From Flavobacterium humi (GTDB lineage Bacteria > Bacteroidota > Bacteroidia > Flavobacteriales > Flavobacteriaceae): a stretch of 64,000 bases of DNA. The stretch is from the NCBI RefSeq assembly GCF_004745595.1, contig NZ_SRLH01000006.1, forward strand, positions 186,001 to 250,000, written 5' to 3'. This document shows, in pieces, positions 27,998 through 36,812 of the stretch. The position numbers were made by a program, and so were the translations under genes. Positions within the stretch are counted from its first letter, which is position 1; each line of letters starts with the position of its first letter. The notes under the pieces are model-generated. The model had not been told where the DNA came from, ran no database searches, and saw only the letters and a program-made list of their open reading frames with translations.

Positions 27998-28954
27998 ATG
28001 AAAGTAACCCAACACATAGAAAACGCACAAGGAAAATCACTTTTCTCTTTCGAGATCCTGCCACCGCTCAAAGGCCAGAACATCCAGTCCATCTTTGACA
28101 GCATCGATCCGCTGATGGAATTCAACCCGCCGTTTATCGATGTGACCTACCATCGTGAGGAATATGAGTTCAAGGAATTGCCCAATGGCTTGCTGCAAAA
28201 GAAAATCGTCAAGAAACGCCCCGGGACAGTAGGCATCTGTGCCGGTATCCAGAACAAGTACCAGGTAGATGCCATCCCGCATATCTTATGTGGCGGTTTT
28301 ACCAAAGAAGATACCGAAAACCTGCTTATCGACCTTGATTTCCTTGACATCGATAATGTAGTGGCACTCCGTGGAGATGCCTTAAAGAACGAAACCTATT
28401 TCAAGCCGGAAAAAGAAGGAAATCAAAACGCTACTGAACTTGTGAGCCAGATCCACAATTTGAACCAGGGGATTTACCTCGATGAAGATTTACAGAATTC
28501 CTCCTGTACCAATTTTTGTATCGGGGTGGCCGGCTATCCCGAAAAGCATATGGAAGCACCCAGCCTGGACAGCGACATCCATTTCCTGAAGCAGAAAATC
28601 AAGAATGGGGCCGATTATATCATCACCCAAATGTTTTTCGACAATAAAAAATTCTTTGATTTTGTGGCCAAATGCCGAAAAGCGGGCATCACCGTGCCAA
28701 TTATTCCGGGACTAAAGCCAATTGCTACCAAGAAGCAGCTCAACTTGATCCCGCACCGTTTCAGCCTCGAATTGCCGGACGATTTAATCATGGAAGTGGT
28801 CAAGGCCAAAGACAACGAAGCTGTAAAACAAATCGGGATCGAGTGGTGTACAGAGCAAAGCAAAGAGCTCGTAGCCGCCGGAATCCCGGTTCTGCACTAT
28901 TATTCTATGGGCAAAGCCGAAAACATCAAAGCCATCGCCAAACAGGTATTTTAA
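27998..28954 (+). CDS. metF: 5,10-methylenetetrahydrofolate reductase
   Basis: Flavoenzyme that makes 5-methyltetrahydrofolate, the methyl donor for the MetH pair just upstream. Full length at 318 residues. Features include the start SLFSFEILPPLKG (Glu conserved as proton donor), the FIDVTYHREE motif, and the FAD-site regions VALRGDAL and IGVAGYPEKH. A 58-nt spacer without hairpin separates it from metH, so it is probably in the same transcript. Confidence 0.95.
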   Translation: MKVTQHIENAQGKSLFSFEILPPLKGQNIQSIFDSIDPLMEFNPPFIDVTYHREEYEFKELPNGLLQKKIVKKRPGTVGICAGIQNKYQVDAIPHILCGGFTKEDTENLLIDLDFLDIDNVVALRGDALKNETYFKPEKEGNQNATELVSQIHNLNQGIYLDEDLQNSSCTNFCIGVAGYPEKHMEAPSLDSDIHFLKQKIKNGADYIITQMFFDNKKFFDFVAKCRKAGITVPIIPGLKPIATKKQLNLIPHRFSLELPDDLIMEVVKAKDNEAVKQIGIEWCTEQSKELVAAGIPVLHYYSMGKAENIKAIAKQVF

Positions 28955-29101
28955 GGGAAACGACATTTCAAACTTCCGCCAACAACGGTAAAAAGCTCTG
29001 CAAGCCAAATGCTGGAACTTGCCAACTTGACTGTCAACCGCGACCATAAATTGTCAACCCTTTCTAATACTGCGACTACAAACTGAAACTGTAAACTGCT
29101 A

Positions 29102-29998
29102 CTACTTCGTCTTCTCCCTGAAAATAGTCTCCAGGTTTTTGTTTTTAAGGTTGAGTTGAAGGGTTTTCAAGCCATTGGCCTGTGCAAAATCAAACACCGC
29201 AGGACGCATATCTTCTTCTGTAGCGAAAACCAGTTCCCAAATAGTGTTGGTAGTGTTGGTAAAATCCTTAATATGTGTCAGTTGGCTGAATAATTCCTTG
29301 GCAACCGCCTTGTCAAATTCCACTTCAATGGTCTGGACGGTCACTTCGGTCATCAAGTTGTCTATATTGTTGTCCGCAACAATCTTCCCGTGATTGATGA
29401 TAATCACCCTGTCGCAGATGGCTTCCACTTCCTGCATGATATGCGTAGAGAGGAAAACGGTTTTGTCCTTCCCGATATTCTTGATCAGGTCACGGATTTC
29501 CACTAATTGGTTCGGATCCAACCCCGTAGTCGGTTCGTCCAATATCAACACATCGGGATTGTGCAGCAAAGCCGTGGCCAGTCCCACACGCTGGCGGTAC
29601 CCTTTTGATAATTGCCCTATTTTCTTATGGCTTTCAGGAGTGAGTCCCGTCAATGCAATCACTTCCTCGATGCGGTCTTTGCCTACTTTGTATACATCGG
29701 CGTTAAAGGCCAAATATTCCCGCACATACAAATCCAGGTACAAAGGATTGTGCTCCGGCAAATACCCTACAGACCGTTGTACGTCTTTCTGCGCGGCTTT
29801 TACATCGTGCCCGTTTACGCTGGCCTGGCCTTCATCAGCATTGATATAGGTAGTCAGGATTTTCATCAACGTTGATTTCCCGGCGCCGTTTGGCCCTAAA
29901 AAACCTACGATTTCTCCTTTTTTTACCGTAAACGAAATGGCATCCAGCGCTTTTTGCGTGCCGTAATTTTTAGAAATATTCTGGACTTCAATAGACAT
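29102..29998 (-). CDS. gldA: Gliding motility ABC transporter ATPase GldA
   Basis: ABC ATP-binding subunit of 298 residues. Walker A is GPNGAGKST (residues 35-43), the signature is LSKGYRQRV and Walker B is VLILDEPTTGLD. The segment SVGYLPEHNPLYLDLYVREY is characteristic of GldA, which works with the membrane proteins GldF and GldG in flavobacterial gliding. Those partners are not in this window. It is the only gene on its strand here, facing away from the pheA operon. Confidence 0.88.
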   Translation of the reverse strand: MSIEVQNISKNYGTQKALDAISFTVKKGEIVGFLGPNGAGKSTLMKILTTYINADEGQASVNGHDVKAAQKDVQRSVGYLPEHNPLYLDLYVREYLAFNADVYKVGKDRIEEVIALTGLTPESHKKIGQLSKGYRQRVGLATALLHNPDVLILDEPTTGLDPNQLVEIRDLIKNIGKDKTVFLSTHIMQEVEAICDRVIIINHGKIVADNNIDNLMTEVTVQTIEVEFDKAVAKELFSQLTHIKDFTNTTNTIWELVFATEEDMRPAVFDFAQANGLKTLQLNLKNKNLETIFREKTK

Positions 29999-30015
29999 AT
30001 TATCGCGATTTATGG

Positions 30016-30023
30016 CAAAAGTA
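30016..30023 (-). promoter_or_regulatory. TAnnTTTG box upstream of gldA
   Basis: TACTTTTG on the minus strand, 18 nt before the gldA ATG. No standard -33 partner is visible. Confidence 0.4.
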
Positions 30024-30079
30024 AGAAGAAAATCAAGTCTAATTTTTCTATTAAACTTAATTTTTTTGTAAAAATGTAG

Positions 30080-30106
30080 TTTGGTATTGTTTTTTTAGTA
30101 AGTTTG
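30080..30106 (+). promoter_or_regulatory. Promoter of the pheA leader
   Basis: TTTG (30080-30083) and the perfect -7 box TAAGTTTG (30099-30106), with a rather short 15-nt spacer. It places the RNA start just upstream of the leader ORF at 30131. Confidence 0.55.
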
Positions 30107-30130
30107 CTTTTCAAACAGCTCAAAAAAGCA

Positions 30131-30214
30131 ATGATTTCAAATAACACATTTTATAGCAACAATTCTTTTTATTTCTTCTGGAAAGGCGAAAGGGATTGTC
30201 GTATGGTTATTTGA
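30131..30214 (+). CDS. Aromatic leader peptide of the pheA operon (attenuator)
   Basis: A 27-codon ORF with the run TFYSNNSFYFFW: four Phe, two Tyr and one Trp between codons 7 and 17. Ten nt after the Trp codon, GGGATTGT (30192-30199) is exactly complementary to ACAATCCC (30245-30252), which overlaps the 5' arm of the terminator just before pheA. Stalling on aromatic codons would free GGGATTGT to form an antiterminator; translation to the TGA would cover it and allow termination. Codons and pairings are visible, and regulation by Phe (and Tyr) supply is the inference. Confidence 0.82.
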   Translation: MISNNTFYSNNSFYFFWKGERDCRMVI

Positions 30215-30247
30215 TTAGAAAATTAAATTAATAATTATAAATATACA

Positions 30248-30276
30248 ATCCCGTCCGCAAGACGGGATTTTTTTTT
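30248..30276 (+). terminator. pheA attenuator terminator
   Basis: ATCCCGTC and GACGGGAT form a perfect 8-bp stem with loop CGCAA and nine T. It lies only 5 nt before the pheA ATG, so it must be bypassed for the operon to be expressed. Confidence 0.92.
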
Positions 30277-30281
30277 GTCCT

Positions 30282-31109
30282 ATGGAAACAAAAATCGCTA
30301 TTCAGGGTATCAAGGGGTCTTTTCATCACCAGGTCGCCGAAGAATTTTTTGCAGCACCCGCTTCGCTCGACGAATGTATGTCGTTCGAAAGCCTGGTCAC
30401 AAGCCTTAAGGAAAACAAATCCGAAAAAGGCATCATGGCGCTCGAGAATTCCATTGCGGGTTCCATCATACCCAATTATGCCCTGATTGACCATAATAAC
30501 CTTCATATCATTGGAGAACATTACCTGGATATCCACATGAATTTAATGGCGACCAAAGGCCAGAAAATAGAAGACCTCAGGGAAGTCCATTCGCACCCTA
30601 TCGCCCTGTTGCAATGTGCGGTTTTCTTCAAGAAATACCCACATATCAAACTGGTCGAAAGTGCAGATACGGCAGAAACAGCCAGAAGGATCAAAGAAGG
30701 GAATCTGTTACGCATCGGGGCCGTAGCCAGTCCTATCGCGGCCAAAATGTACGATCTGGAAATCCTGGCTGCCGGCATCCATACGGTCAAAAGCAACAAG
30801 ACCCGGTTTGTGATTGTCAAAACCCAAAATAAGGAACTTCCTAGAGAAGAAATTAATAAGGCTTCTGTCAAATTCGAACTGGACGACACGCCCGGAAGCC
30901 TCGCCACAGTACTCAATGTGATGAACAACTGCAAATTGAACCTGACCAAGATCCAATCCATGCCTATCATTGAAACGCCTTTCCAGTATTCTTTCTTTGT
31001 AGATGTGGTCTTTGCCAAATACAAGCATTACGAAAAAGCAAAAAAAATACTCGAACTCATGACCACGCATTTTAAAGTGCTTGGCGAATATAAAAACGGT
31101 AAATTATGA
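30282..31109 (+). CDS. pheA: Prephenate dehydratase with ACT domain
   Basis: Converts prephenate to phenylpyruvate. A 275-residue protein with the catalytic domain at about 1-185 (IQGIKGSFHH, then ALENSIAGSI and the NKTRFVIV motif around the conserved Thr) and a C-terminal ACT domain (about 200-270, FELDDTPGSLATVLNVM) for Phe feedback. There is no chorismate mutase domain; that activity is fused to DAHP synthase two genes on. Its stop overlaps the next start (ATGA). Confidence 0.95.
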   Translation: METKIAIQGIKGSFHHQVAEEFFAAPASLDECMSFESLVTSLKENKSEKGIMALENSIAGSIIPNYALIDHNNLHIIGEHYLDIHMNLMATKGQKIEDLREVHSHPIALLQCAVFFKKYPHIKLVESADTAETARRIKEGNLLRIGAVASPIAAKMYDLEILAAGIHTVKSNKTRFVIVKTQNKELPREEINKASVKFELDDTPGSLATVLNVMNNCKLNLTKIQSMPIIETPFQYSFFVDVVFAKYKHYEKAKKILELMTTHFKVLGEYKNGKL

Positions 31110-32275
31110 TTACAACAGCAAAACGATTAGAGCAGGTGCAGGAATACTATTTCTCACAAAAACTGCGGGAAGTCGGCCGGTTGGTTTCCCAGGGAAGGCC
31201 TATTGTGAATATGGGCATCGGAAGCCCGGACCTCAAACCGGACCAGGCAGTTATTGCAGCGATGCAAAAAGCCATGAACGACCCGAAAGCCCATCAATAC
31301 CAAAGTTATCAGGGTTTGCCGGAATTGCGCAGCGGTTTTGCCGCTTTTTACCAGGATCAGTTCCGTGTGAGCCTCGATCCTGCCACCGAAATATTGCCTC
31401 TTATGGGTTCCAAGGAAGGAATCATGCATATTTCCCTGGCTTTCCTAAACGAAGGCGATGAGGTCCTGATCCCTAACCCGGGCTATCCTACCTATATTTC
31501 GGTAACGAACCTGGTGGGTGCGAAACCCGTTTTGTACGACCTGAAACCGGAAAACAATTGGCTGCCTGATTTTGAAACCCTGGAAAAGCAAGACCTGTCA
31601 AAAGTAAAGATAATGTGGGTCAATTATCCGAATATGCCTACCGGGGTTCCGGGAAGCTTAGGCTTGTTGGAGCAGTTGGTGGCTTTCGCCAAAAAGCATC
31701 AGATCCTGCTTATCAATGATAATCCGTACAGTTTTGTTTTAAATAATAACCCAATCTCCATTTTGCAGGTTGAAGGTGCCAAAGATATCGCGATAGAATT
31801 GAATTCACTCTCAAAAACATTCCATATGTCCGGATGGCGTGTTGGGATGGTGGCTGGGAACGAACATTACATCGATGCGATACTCAAAGTAAAAAGCAAC
31901 ATGGACAGCGGGATGTTTTACGGGATTCAAAAAGGTGCCGTAGAAGCATTGAAACTTGGCGCCGATTGGTTTGAAAAACAGAGCAGTATTTACAAGAAAA
32001 GAAGGAGCCTGGTATTTCAATTAGCCGATAGATTGGGTTGCATTTATGATGAAAACACGGTTGGCATGTTTGTCTGGGCGAAAGTGCCGCAAGGAATCCA
32101 ATCATCGGAAGGATATGTAGATAAATTATTGTACGAGAACGATTTGTTTATAACCCCGGGAACCATTTTTGGAAGTAATGGAGAAGGCTATGTCCGTTTT
32201 TCATTATGTATTGAAGAAGAAAAAATAGAAGAAGTTTTAGCAAGAATTTCAGTAGAAGAAGAAATTCATTTATAA
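31106..32275 (+). CDS. PLP-dependent aminotransferase, class I/II (probably aromatic)
   Basis: Fold-type I aminotransferase of 389 residues with MGIGSPDLKP, the NPGYPTYIS loop, LINDNPYSF (PLP-binding Asp/Tyr) and the aldimine Lys237 in SLSKTFHMSGWRVG. It overlaps pheA by four bases and is followed by DAHP synthase, so its likely job is transamination of phenylpyruvate or 4-hydroxyphenylpyruvate. Aspartate or other amino acids as substrate cannot be excluded. Confidence 0.9.
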   Translation: MITTAKRLEQVQEYYFSQKLREVGRLVSQGRPIVNMGIGSPDLKPDQAVIAAMQKAMNDPKAHQYQSYQGLPELRSGFAAFYQDQFRVSLDPATEILPLMGSKEGIMHISLAFLNEGDEVLIPNPGYPTYISVTNLVGAKPVLYDLKPENNWLPDFETLEKQDLSKVKIMWVNYPNMPTGVPGSLGLLEQLVAFAKKHQILLINDNPYSFVLNNNPISILQVEGAKDIAIELNSLSKTFHMSGWRVGMVAGNEHYIDAILKVKSNMDSGMFYGIQKGAVEALKLGADWFEKQSSIYKKRRSLVFQLADRLGCIYDENTVGMFVWAKVPQGIQSSEGYVDKLLYENDLFITPGTIFGSNGEGYVRFSLCIEEEKIEEVLARISVEEEIHL

Positions 32276-32295
32276 TTTTGTAACAAAGTAAGACT

Positions 32296-33381
32296 ATGGA
32301 AAATAGCAAATCATTACGGACCTGGTTGGACGATTTCAAATTATCGCATCCGTTGGTAATAGCAGGGCCGTGTAGCGCCGAAACAGAAGAACAAGTAATG
32401 GAGATAGCCCGCGAGTTGAAAGATTCCGATGTGAGCATCTTCCGTGCCGGGATATGGAAACCGAGGACCCGGCCGGGAGGATTTGAAGGAGTAGGCGAAA
32501 TAGGACTCAAATGGCTGCAGAAAGCCAAAGCGGAAACCGGATTGCTCATGGCAGTTGAAGTGGCTAATGAAGCGCATGTCAAATCAGCGCTCGAACACGA
32601 TATCGATGTCCTCTGGATCGGGGCAAGGACTACGGTCAATCCTTTTGCTGTGCAGGAAATTGCCGATGCACTCAAGGGCACAGATAAAATCGTACTGGTC
32701 AAAAACCCGGTAAATCCTGATTTGTCCTTGTGGTTGGGCGGTGTGGAACGGTTGTACAATGCAGGGATTAAAAAATTAGGCGTCATCCACCGCGGGTTTT
32801 CTACGTATGAAAAAACCAAATACCGCAACATCCCGGAATGGCAGATTGCCATTGAGCTCCAAAGTCGTTTCCCGGACTTGCCATTAATCTGCGATCCTTC
32901 CCATATCACAGGAAGGCGGGATATGATCCTGGAAGTGTCCCAGCAAGCACTCGACCTGAATTACGACGGGCTGATTATCGAAACACACAACGACCCGGAA
33001 CATGCATGGAGCGATGCGGCCCAGCAAGTAACACCAGATGCCCTCAAACAGATTTTTATAGATTTACGCATCCGTAAAATGACAGATGAGGCAGACGATT
33101 ACAACCAGAAAATGGCGGCATTGCGTACCCAAATTGATGAAATCGACAGTAAACTGATTGAAAGTTTAGGCAAGCGTATGAAAATCGCAGATAAAATCGG
33201 AGCCTTGAAAAAAGAAAAGAATGTGGCTGTTTTGCAAAACAAACGCTGGAATGAAATCTTGGGCAAAATGGTACTGGAAGGTGAAGAAAAAGGCCTCAGC
33301 GAAGAATTCATCCTTAAAATGTTCAAAGCCATACACCAGGAAAGTATAAGTCACCAGGAGAAAGTCATAAATCATAAATAA
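32296..33381 (+). CDS. Bifunctional DAHP synthase / chorismate mutase type II
   Basis: 361-residue fusion. The N-terminal KDO8P-like DAHP synthase barrel (to about 260) shows LVIAGPCSAETEEQ, KPRTRPGGFEG and CDPSHITGRRD. The C-terminal helical AroQ chorismate mutase (about 275-361) shows LRTQIDEIDSKLIESLGKRM and IGALKKEKN. It catalyses the first step of the shikimate pathway and the branch step to prephenate, so with pheA and the aminotransferase the operon makes phenylalanine. I see no prephenate dehydrogenase gene in the operon. In related fusions the mutase domain also serves as allosteric sensor of prephenate. Confidence 0.95.
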   Translation: MENSKSLRTWLDDFKLSHPLVIAGPCSAETEEQVMEIARELKDSDVSIFRAGIWKPRTRPGGFEGVGEIGLKWLQKAKAETGLLMAVEVANEAHVKSALEHDIDVLWIGARTTVNPFAVQEIADALKGTDKIVLVKNPVNPDLSLWLGGVERLYNAGIKKLGVIHRGFSTYEKTKYRNIPEWQIAIELQSRFPDLPLICDPSHITGRRDMILEVSQQALDLNYDGLIIETHNDPEHAWSDAAQQVTPDALKQIFIDLRIRKMTDEADDYNQKMAALRTQIDEIDSKLIESLGKRMKIADKIGALKKEKNVAVLQNKRWNEILGKMVLEGEEKGLSEEFILKMFKAIHQESISHQEKVINHK

Positions 33382-33385
33382 GTTT

Positions 33386-33393
33386 TACCTTTG
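33386..33393 (+). promoter_or_regulatory. TAnnTTTG box directly before rsgA
   Basis: TACCTTTG sits only 4 nt before the rsgA ATG. If active, the rsgA transcript would have almost no leader. Confidence 0.4.
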
Positions 33394-33397
33394 CGGC

Positions 33398-34381
33398 ATG
33401 ACAGGAACCGTTTATAAATCTACAGGAAGCTGGTACACAGTTAAAACAGAAAAAGGAGATTTTCTGGAATGCCGCATTAAAGGTAAGTTCCGAATGAAAG
33501 GAATCAAGAGCACCAATCCCATTGCCGTAGGCGATATCGTCGATTATGAACTTGATGAAACCGCCGATGTGACTACCGGTATTATTTCAAATATCCACGA
33601 AAGAAAGAATTATATCGTCCGCAAATCAGTCAATTTGTCGCATCAGATGCATATCATAGCATCCAATGTTGATTATGTTTTCCTGTTGATTACCATTAAT
33701 AATCCGCCTACAACGACTAGTTTTATTGATCGTTTTTTGGTCACGGCCGAAGCTTATGGAATAGAAACCATCTTGGTTTTCAATAAAATAGATACGTTTG
33801 ACGATGCTATGCTCGACGAGCAATTATACCTTCAATACATTTATGAGCAAATAGGTTATACCTGTTTGAGGGTTTCTTCCACCGAAGCCAAAGGTGTTGA
33901 CAAACTCAAGGAAATGATGGTAGGCAAGGTTAGTATGTTCTCCGGGCATTCGGGCGTTGGGAAATCAACGTTGGTCAATGCCATGGAACCGAGCCTGCAC
34001 CTGAAAACCAAAACAATTTCGGAGCAAAGCAAACAAGGGCAGCATACGACCACTTTTGCCGAAATGTACGATTTGTCCTTTGGTGCCCAAATCATCGACA
34101 CGCCCGGAATTAAAGGATTTGGCGTTGTTGACATGGAAAAAGAAGAAATCAGCGGTTATTTCCCGGAATTTTTCAAACTGAAAGACAAATGCAAGTTCAA
34201 TAATTGCCTTCACAAGGATGAACCCAAATGTGCGGTTAAGGAAGCGTTGGAAAAAGACGAAATTTCCTGGTCACGCTACAACAGTTACCTGAAAATATTG
34301 GAAGGCGATGATGAAACGTACCGTACCGACATTTACAACGCCGACAGGATTGCGAGTGATGAAACCCGTAATAAGCAATAA
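33398..34381 (+). CDS. rsgA: Small ribosomal subunit biogenesis GTPase RsgA
   Basis: Circularly permuted GTPase that assists late 30S assembly. It has an OB-fold N-terminus (MTGTVYKSTGSWYTVKTEKG), then the permuted G motifs: NKID (G4) before the P-loop GHSGVGKST (183-191) and DTPG (G3). The C-terminal zinc knuckle follows, with CKFNNCLHKDEPKC. At 327 residues it is full length. It is 16 nt from the DAHP synthase stop and is probably partly read through from that operon. Confidence 0.96.
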   Translation: MTGTVYKSTGSWYTVKTEKGDFLECRIKGKFRMKGIKSTNPIAVGDIVDYELDETADVTTGIISNIHERKNYIVRKSVNLSHQMHIIASNVDYVFLLITINNPPTTTSFIDRFLVTAEAYGIETILVFNKIDTFDDAMLDEQLYLQYIYEQIGYTCLRVSSTEAKGVDKLKEMMVGKVSMFSGHSGVGKSTLVNAMEPSLHLKTKTISEQSKQGQHTTTFAEMYDLSFGAQIIDTPGIKGFGVVDMEKEEISGYFPEFFKLKDKCKFNNCLHKDEPKCAVKEALEKDEISWSRYNSYLKILEGDDETYRTDIYNADRIASDETRNKQ

Positions 34382-34416
34382 TTTCCCTATTTTAATAATC
34401 CCATACCTGCCAGATA

Positions 34417-34869
34417 ATGAAATCAGTTATTCAGAGAGTTTCCCAAGCTTCGGTAACCATCAATGAAAATAAAGTAGCCGATATCCGGAAAGGATTGCTG
34501 GTTTTAATAGGGATCGAAGACGCCGATACTATGGAAGATATCAAATGGCTGACTTCTAAAATAGCCAATCTCCGCATTTTCAGCGATCAGGACGATGTCA
34601 TGAATTTGTCCCTTAAAGATGTTGATGGCGAAATGATCGTCGTAAGCCAGTTTACCTTGCATGCCTTGGTCAAAAAAGGGAACCGTCCGTCTTATATCAA
34701 AGCTTCCAAAGGGGAAATTGCCATTCCGTTGTACGAAAGTTTCATAAAACAAATGGAGGCCGAATTGGGCAAAAAAGTGCAAACCGGTGAATTTGGGGCT
34801 GATATGAAAGTTTCATTGTTAAATGACGGCCCGGTTACCATAGTAATCGACAGTAAAAATAAGGAATAA
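34417..34869 (+). CDS. dtd: D-aminoacyl-tRNA deacylase
   Basis: Removes D-amino acids (and misloaded Gly) from tRNA. A 150-residue protein with the two family signatures: VVSQFTLHALVKKGNRPSY (SQFTL) and LLNDGPVTIVIDS (the GP cross-subunit motif). It lies 35 nt after rsgA. Confidence 0.96.
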   Translation: MKSVIQRVSQASVTINENKVADIRKGLLVLIGIEDADTMEDIKWLTSKIANLRIFSDQDDVMNLSLKDVDGEMIVVSQFTLHALVKKGNRPSYIKASKGEIAIPLYESFIKQMEAELGKKVQTGEFGADMKVSLLNDGPVTIVIDSKNKE

Positions 34870-34900
34870 GATGAAGTTGATTTTGCTCAAGAGAAGCCTG

Positions 34901-36808
34901 ATGAAAAAAAGTTTCACAATTGTATTTTTGGGATCTGTTTTTTTTACGGCACATTCCCAAACCATGGACTTGGCAGTTTCCGCTATTCCGGATAGTTTGA
35001 AGCTAAACGCGAATTCGGTAGTACGCCTAAGCCAATTAAACGTGACGATCCTTTCCCAGGGTTCCATGACCTTAAAATCAAAAAAAGCAATCACGGTACT
35101 CAATGAATTAGGACTCAGGGACCTGGATTTGATGGAATATTACGATAAAAACAGAAGGATTGCAAAAATAGAGGCCACGGTTTATGATGCTTCCGGAAAA
35201 GGGATGAAAACTTTCAGGAGGAAGGATTTCAATGACATGAGTGTTGCTGACGGAGTTTCCATTTTTAATGATAACCGGGCCTTGTTCCTGGATTATACCC
35301 CAATAACATATCCTTTTACAATGGTTCTTGAAACCGAAACCGAAACGTCCAACACCGCTTTTATCCCGGCCTGGAGCCCTGTGGACGGTTATCTTGTGAG
35401 TACCGAAAAGACTTCGCTGACGGTTAATTTCAAACCCGAATTGCATCTTAGGCTAAAAGAAGTCAATTTTTCTGCCAAATACCCGATAGAAAAAACAGAA
35501 ACGCCAACATCTGTAAGCTATACGGCAAAAAATATCATAGCCAGGAAAAGAGAAGAGCTGAGCCCTATTTTTATGGATATTTTCCCAATAGTTTATTTTT
35601 CCCTGGAAAATTTCCAATTGGAAAATGTCAACGGAATGGCTGTTAACTGGAAAGATTTCGGGAAATGGTATTATGATTCCCTATTGGCGGATACTGAAGA
35701 AATACCGCTGGTGGCACAGGAAAAAATCAAGCAGCTTGTGGGCAATGAAAAAGACCCGAAAGAAATAGCCAGGATCATTTACAGGTTTGTCCAGGAAAAA
35801 ACACGTTATGTTAGTGTCCAGGTAGGCATTGGCGGCTGGAAACCGATGCTGGCCAAAGACGTAGATAAATTAGGGTATGGAGATTGCAAAGCGCTGACCA
35901 ATTATACCAGGAGTTTATTGAAAACAGTTGGCATACCTTCTTATTACACGGTTGTCTGGTCCGGTAATGAAACACGCGATATCCAGAACGACATCGCTTC
36001 AATGCAAGGGGACCATGTTATTTTGGCCATACCCGACAAATCAGGCTACCTTTGGTTGGAATGTACCAGCCAGACCCAGCCTTTTGGATTTCAAGGTGAT
36101 TTTACGGATGATAGGAATGTTCTGATTATCAAACCGGAAGGTGGTGAAATTGTCAGGACCAGAACTTTTGCTGAGAGTGATAACCTGAAAATTATCAAAG
36201 GTTCTTATGCTATTCTGGAAAACGGAAGCCTGGATGGAAAAGTAAAAATGGTTTCCAAAGGACTGCAATACGATAGTGAATTCGGAAAGGAAAGGCTGGC
36301 GAAAGAAGAGCTGGTCAAAAGGTACAAGGAGGAATTTGGCAACATCAACAACCTGACCGTAAATAAGATTTCGCTGCAGAATGATCCCGTGACAATAGAA
36401 TTTACAGAAAATTTGGAGTTCAAAGCTGAAAGTTACGCCCAAAATTCAAACGGGAAACTAATGTTCGCCCTGAATGCCTTCAATCAGAATTCGTACGTGC
36501 CTAAAAAATACAAAACAAGGGAATTCCCCTTTGAGATACAAAGAGGATATACGAATGAAGATGAAACGGAAATCACGATCCCAGAAGGATTTTCGGTAGA
36601 GGCAAAGCCCAACGGAATGGAGCTTAGCACAGAATTCGGGAACTATAAAATCGAATTTTCCGTTACTGGCCCCAGCACAATACTATGCAAAAGAAAACTG
36701 GTAATCAAAAAAGGGCTGTTTGACAAAAACAATTATGAAAACTATCGGAAATTTAGGGAAACAATAGCCAGAAGCGATAATTCAAAAATAATCATAGCAA
36801 AAAAATAA
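34901..36808 (+). CDS. Secreted DUF3857 / transglutaminase-like protein
   Basis: Periplasmic or surface protein of about 635 residues. I take the ATG at 34901, which gives the signal peptide MKKSFTIVFLGSVFFTAHSQ; an in-frame ATG at 34871 adds ten residues and is possible. An N-terminal DUF3857 beta domain is followed by a transglutaminase-like core with the catalytic Cys in YGDCKALTNY and the His in MQGDHVILAI. The third position reads WLECTS, with Glu where Asp is usual. The C-terminal third is beta-rich. It forms a pair with the next gene. Substrate unknown. Confidence 0.87.
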   Translation: MKKSFTIVFLGSVFFTAHSQTMDLAVSAIPDSLKLNANSVVRLSQLNVTILSQGSMTLKSKKAITVLNELGLRDLDLMEYYDKNRRIAKIEATVYDASGKGMKTFRRKDFNDMSVADGVSIFNDNRALFLDYTPITYPFTMVLETETETSNTAFIPAWSPVDGYLVSTEKTSLTVNFKPELHLRLKEVNFSAKYPIEKTETPTSVSYTAKNIIARKREELSPIFMDIFPIVYFSLENFQLENVNGMAVNWKDFGKWYYDSLLADTEEIPLVAQEKIKQLVGNEKDPKEIARIIYRFVQEKTRYVSVQVGIGGWKPMLAKDVDKLGYGDCKALTNYTRSLLKTVGIPSYYTVVWSGNETRDIQNDIASMQGDHVILAIPDKSGYLWLECTSQTQPFGFQGDFTDDRNVLIIKPEGGEIVRTRTFAESDNLKIIKGSYAILENGSLDGKVKMVSKGLQYDSEFGKERLAKEELVKRYKEEFGNINNLTVNKISLQNDPVTIEFTENLEFKAESYAQNSNGKLMFALNAFNQNSYVPKKYKTREFPFEIQRGYTNEDETEITIPEGFSVEAKPNGMELSTEFGNYKIEFSVTGPSTILCKRKLVIKKGLFDKNNYENYRKFRETIARSDNSKIIIAKK

Positions 36809-36812
36809 AAGT

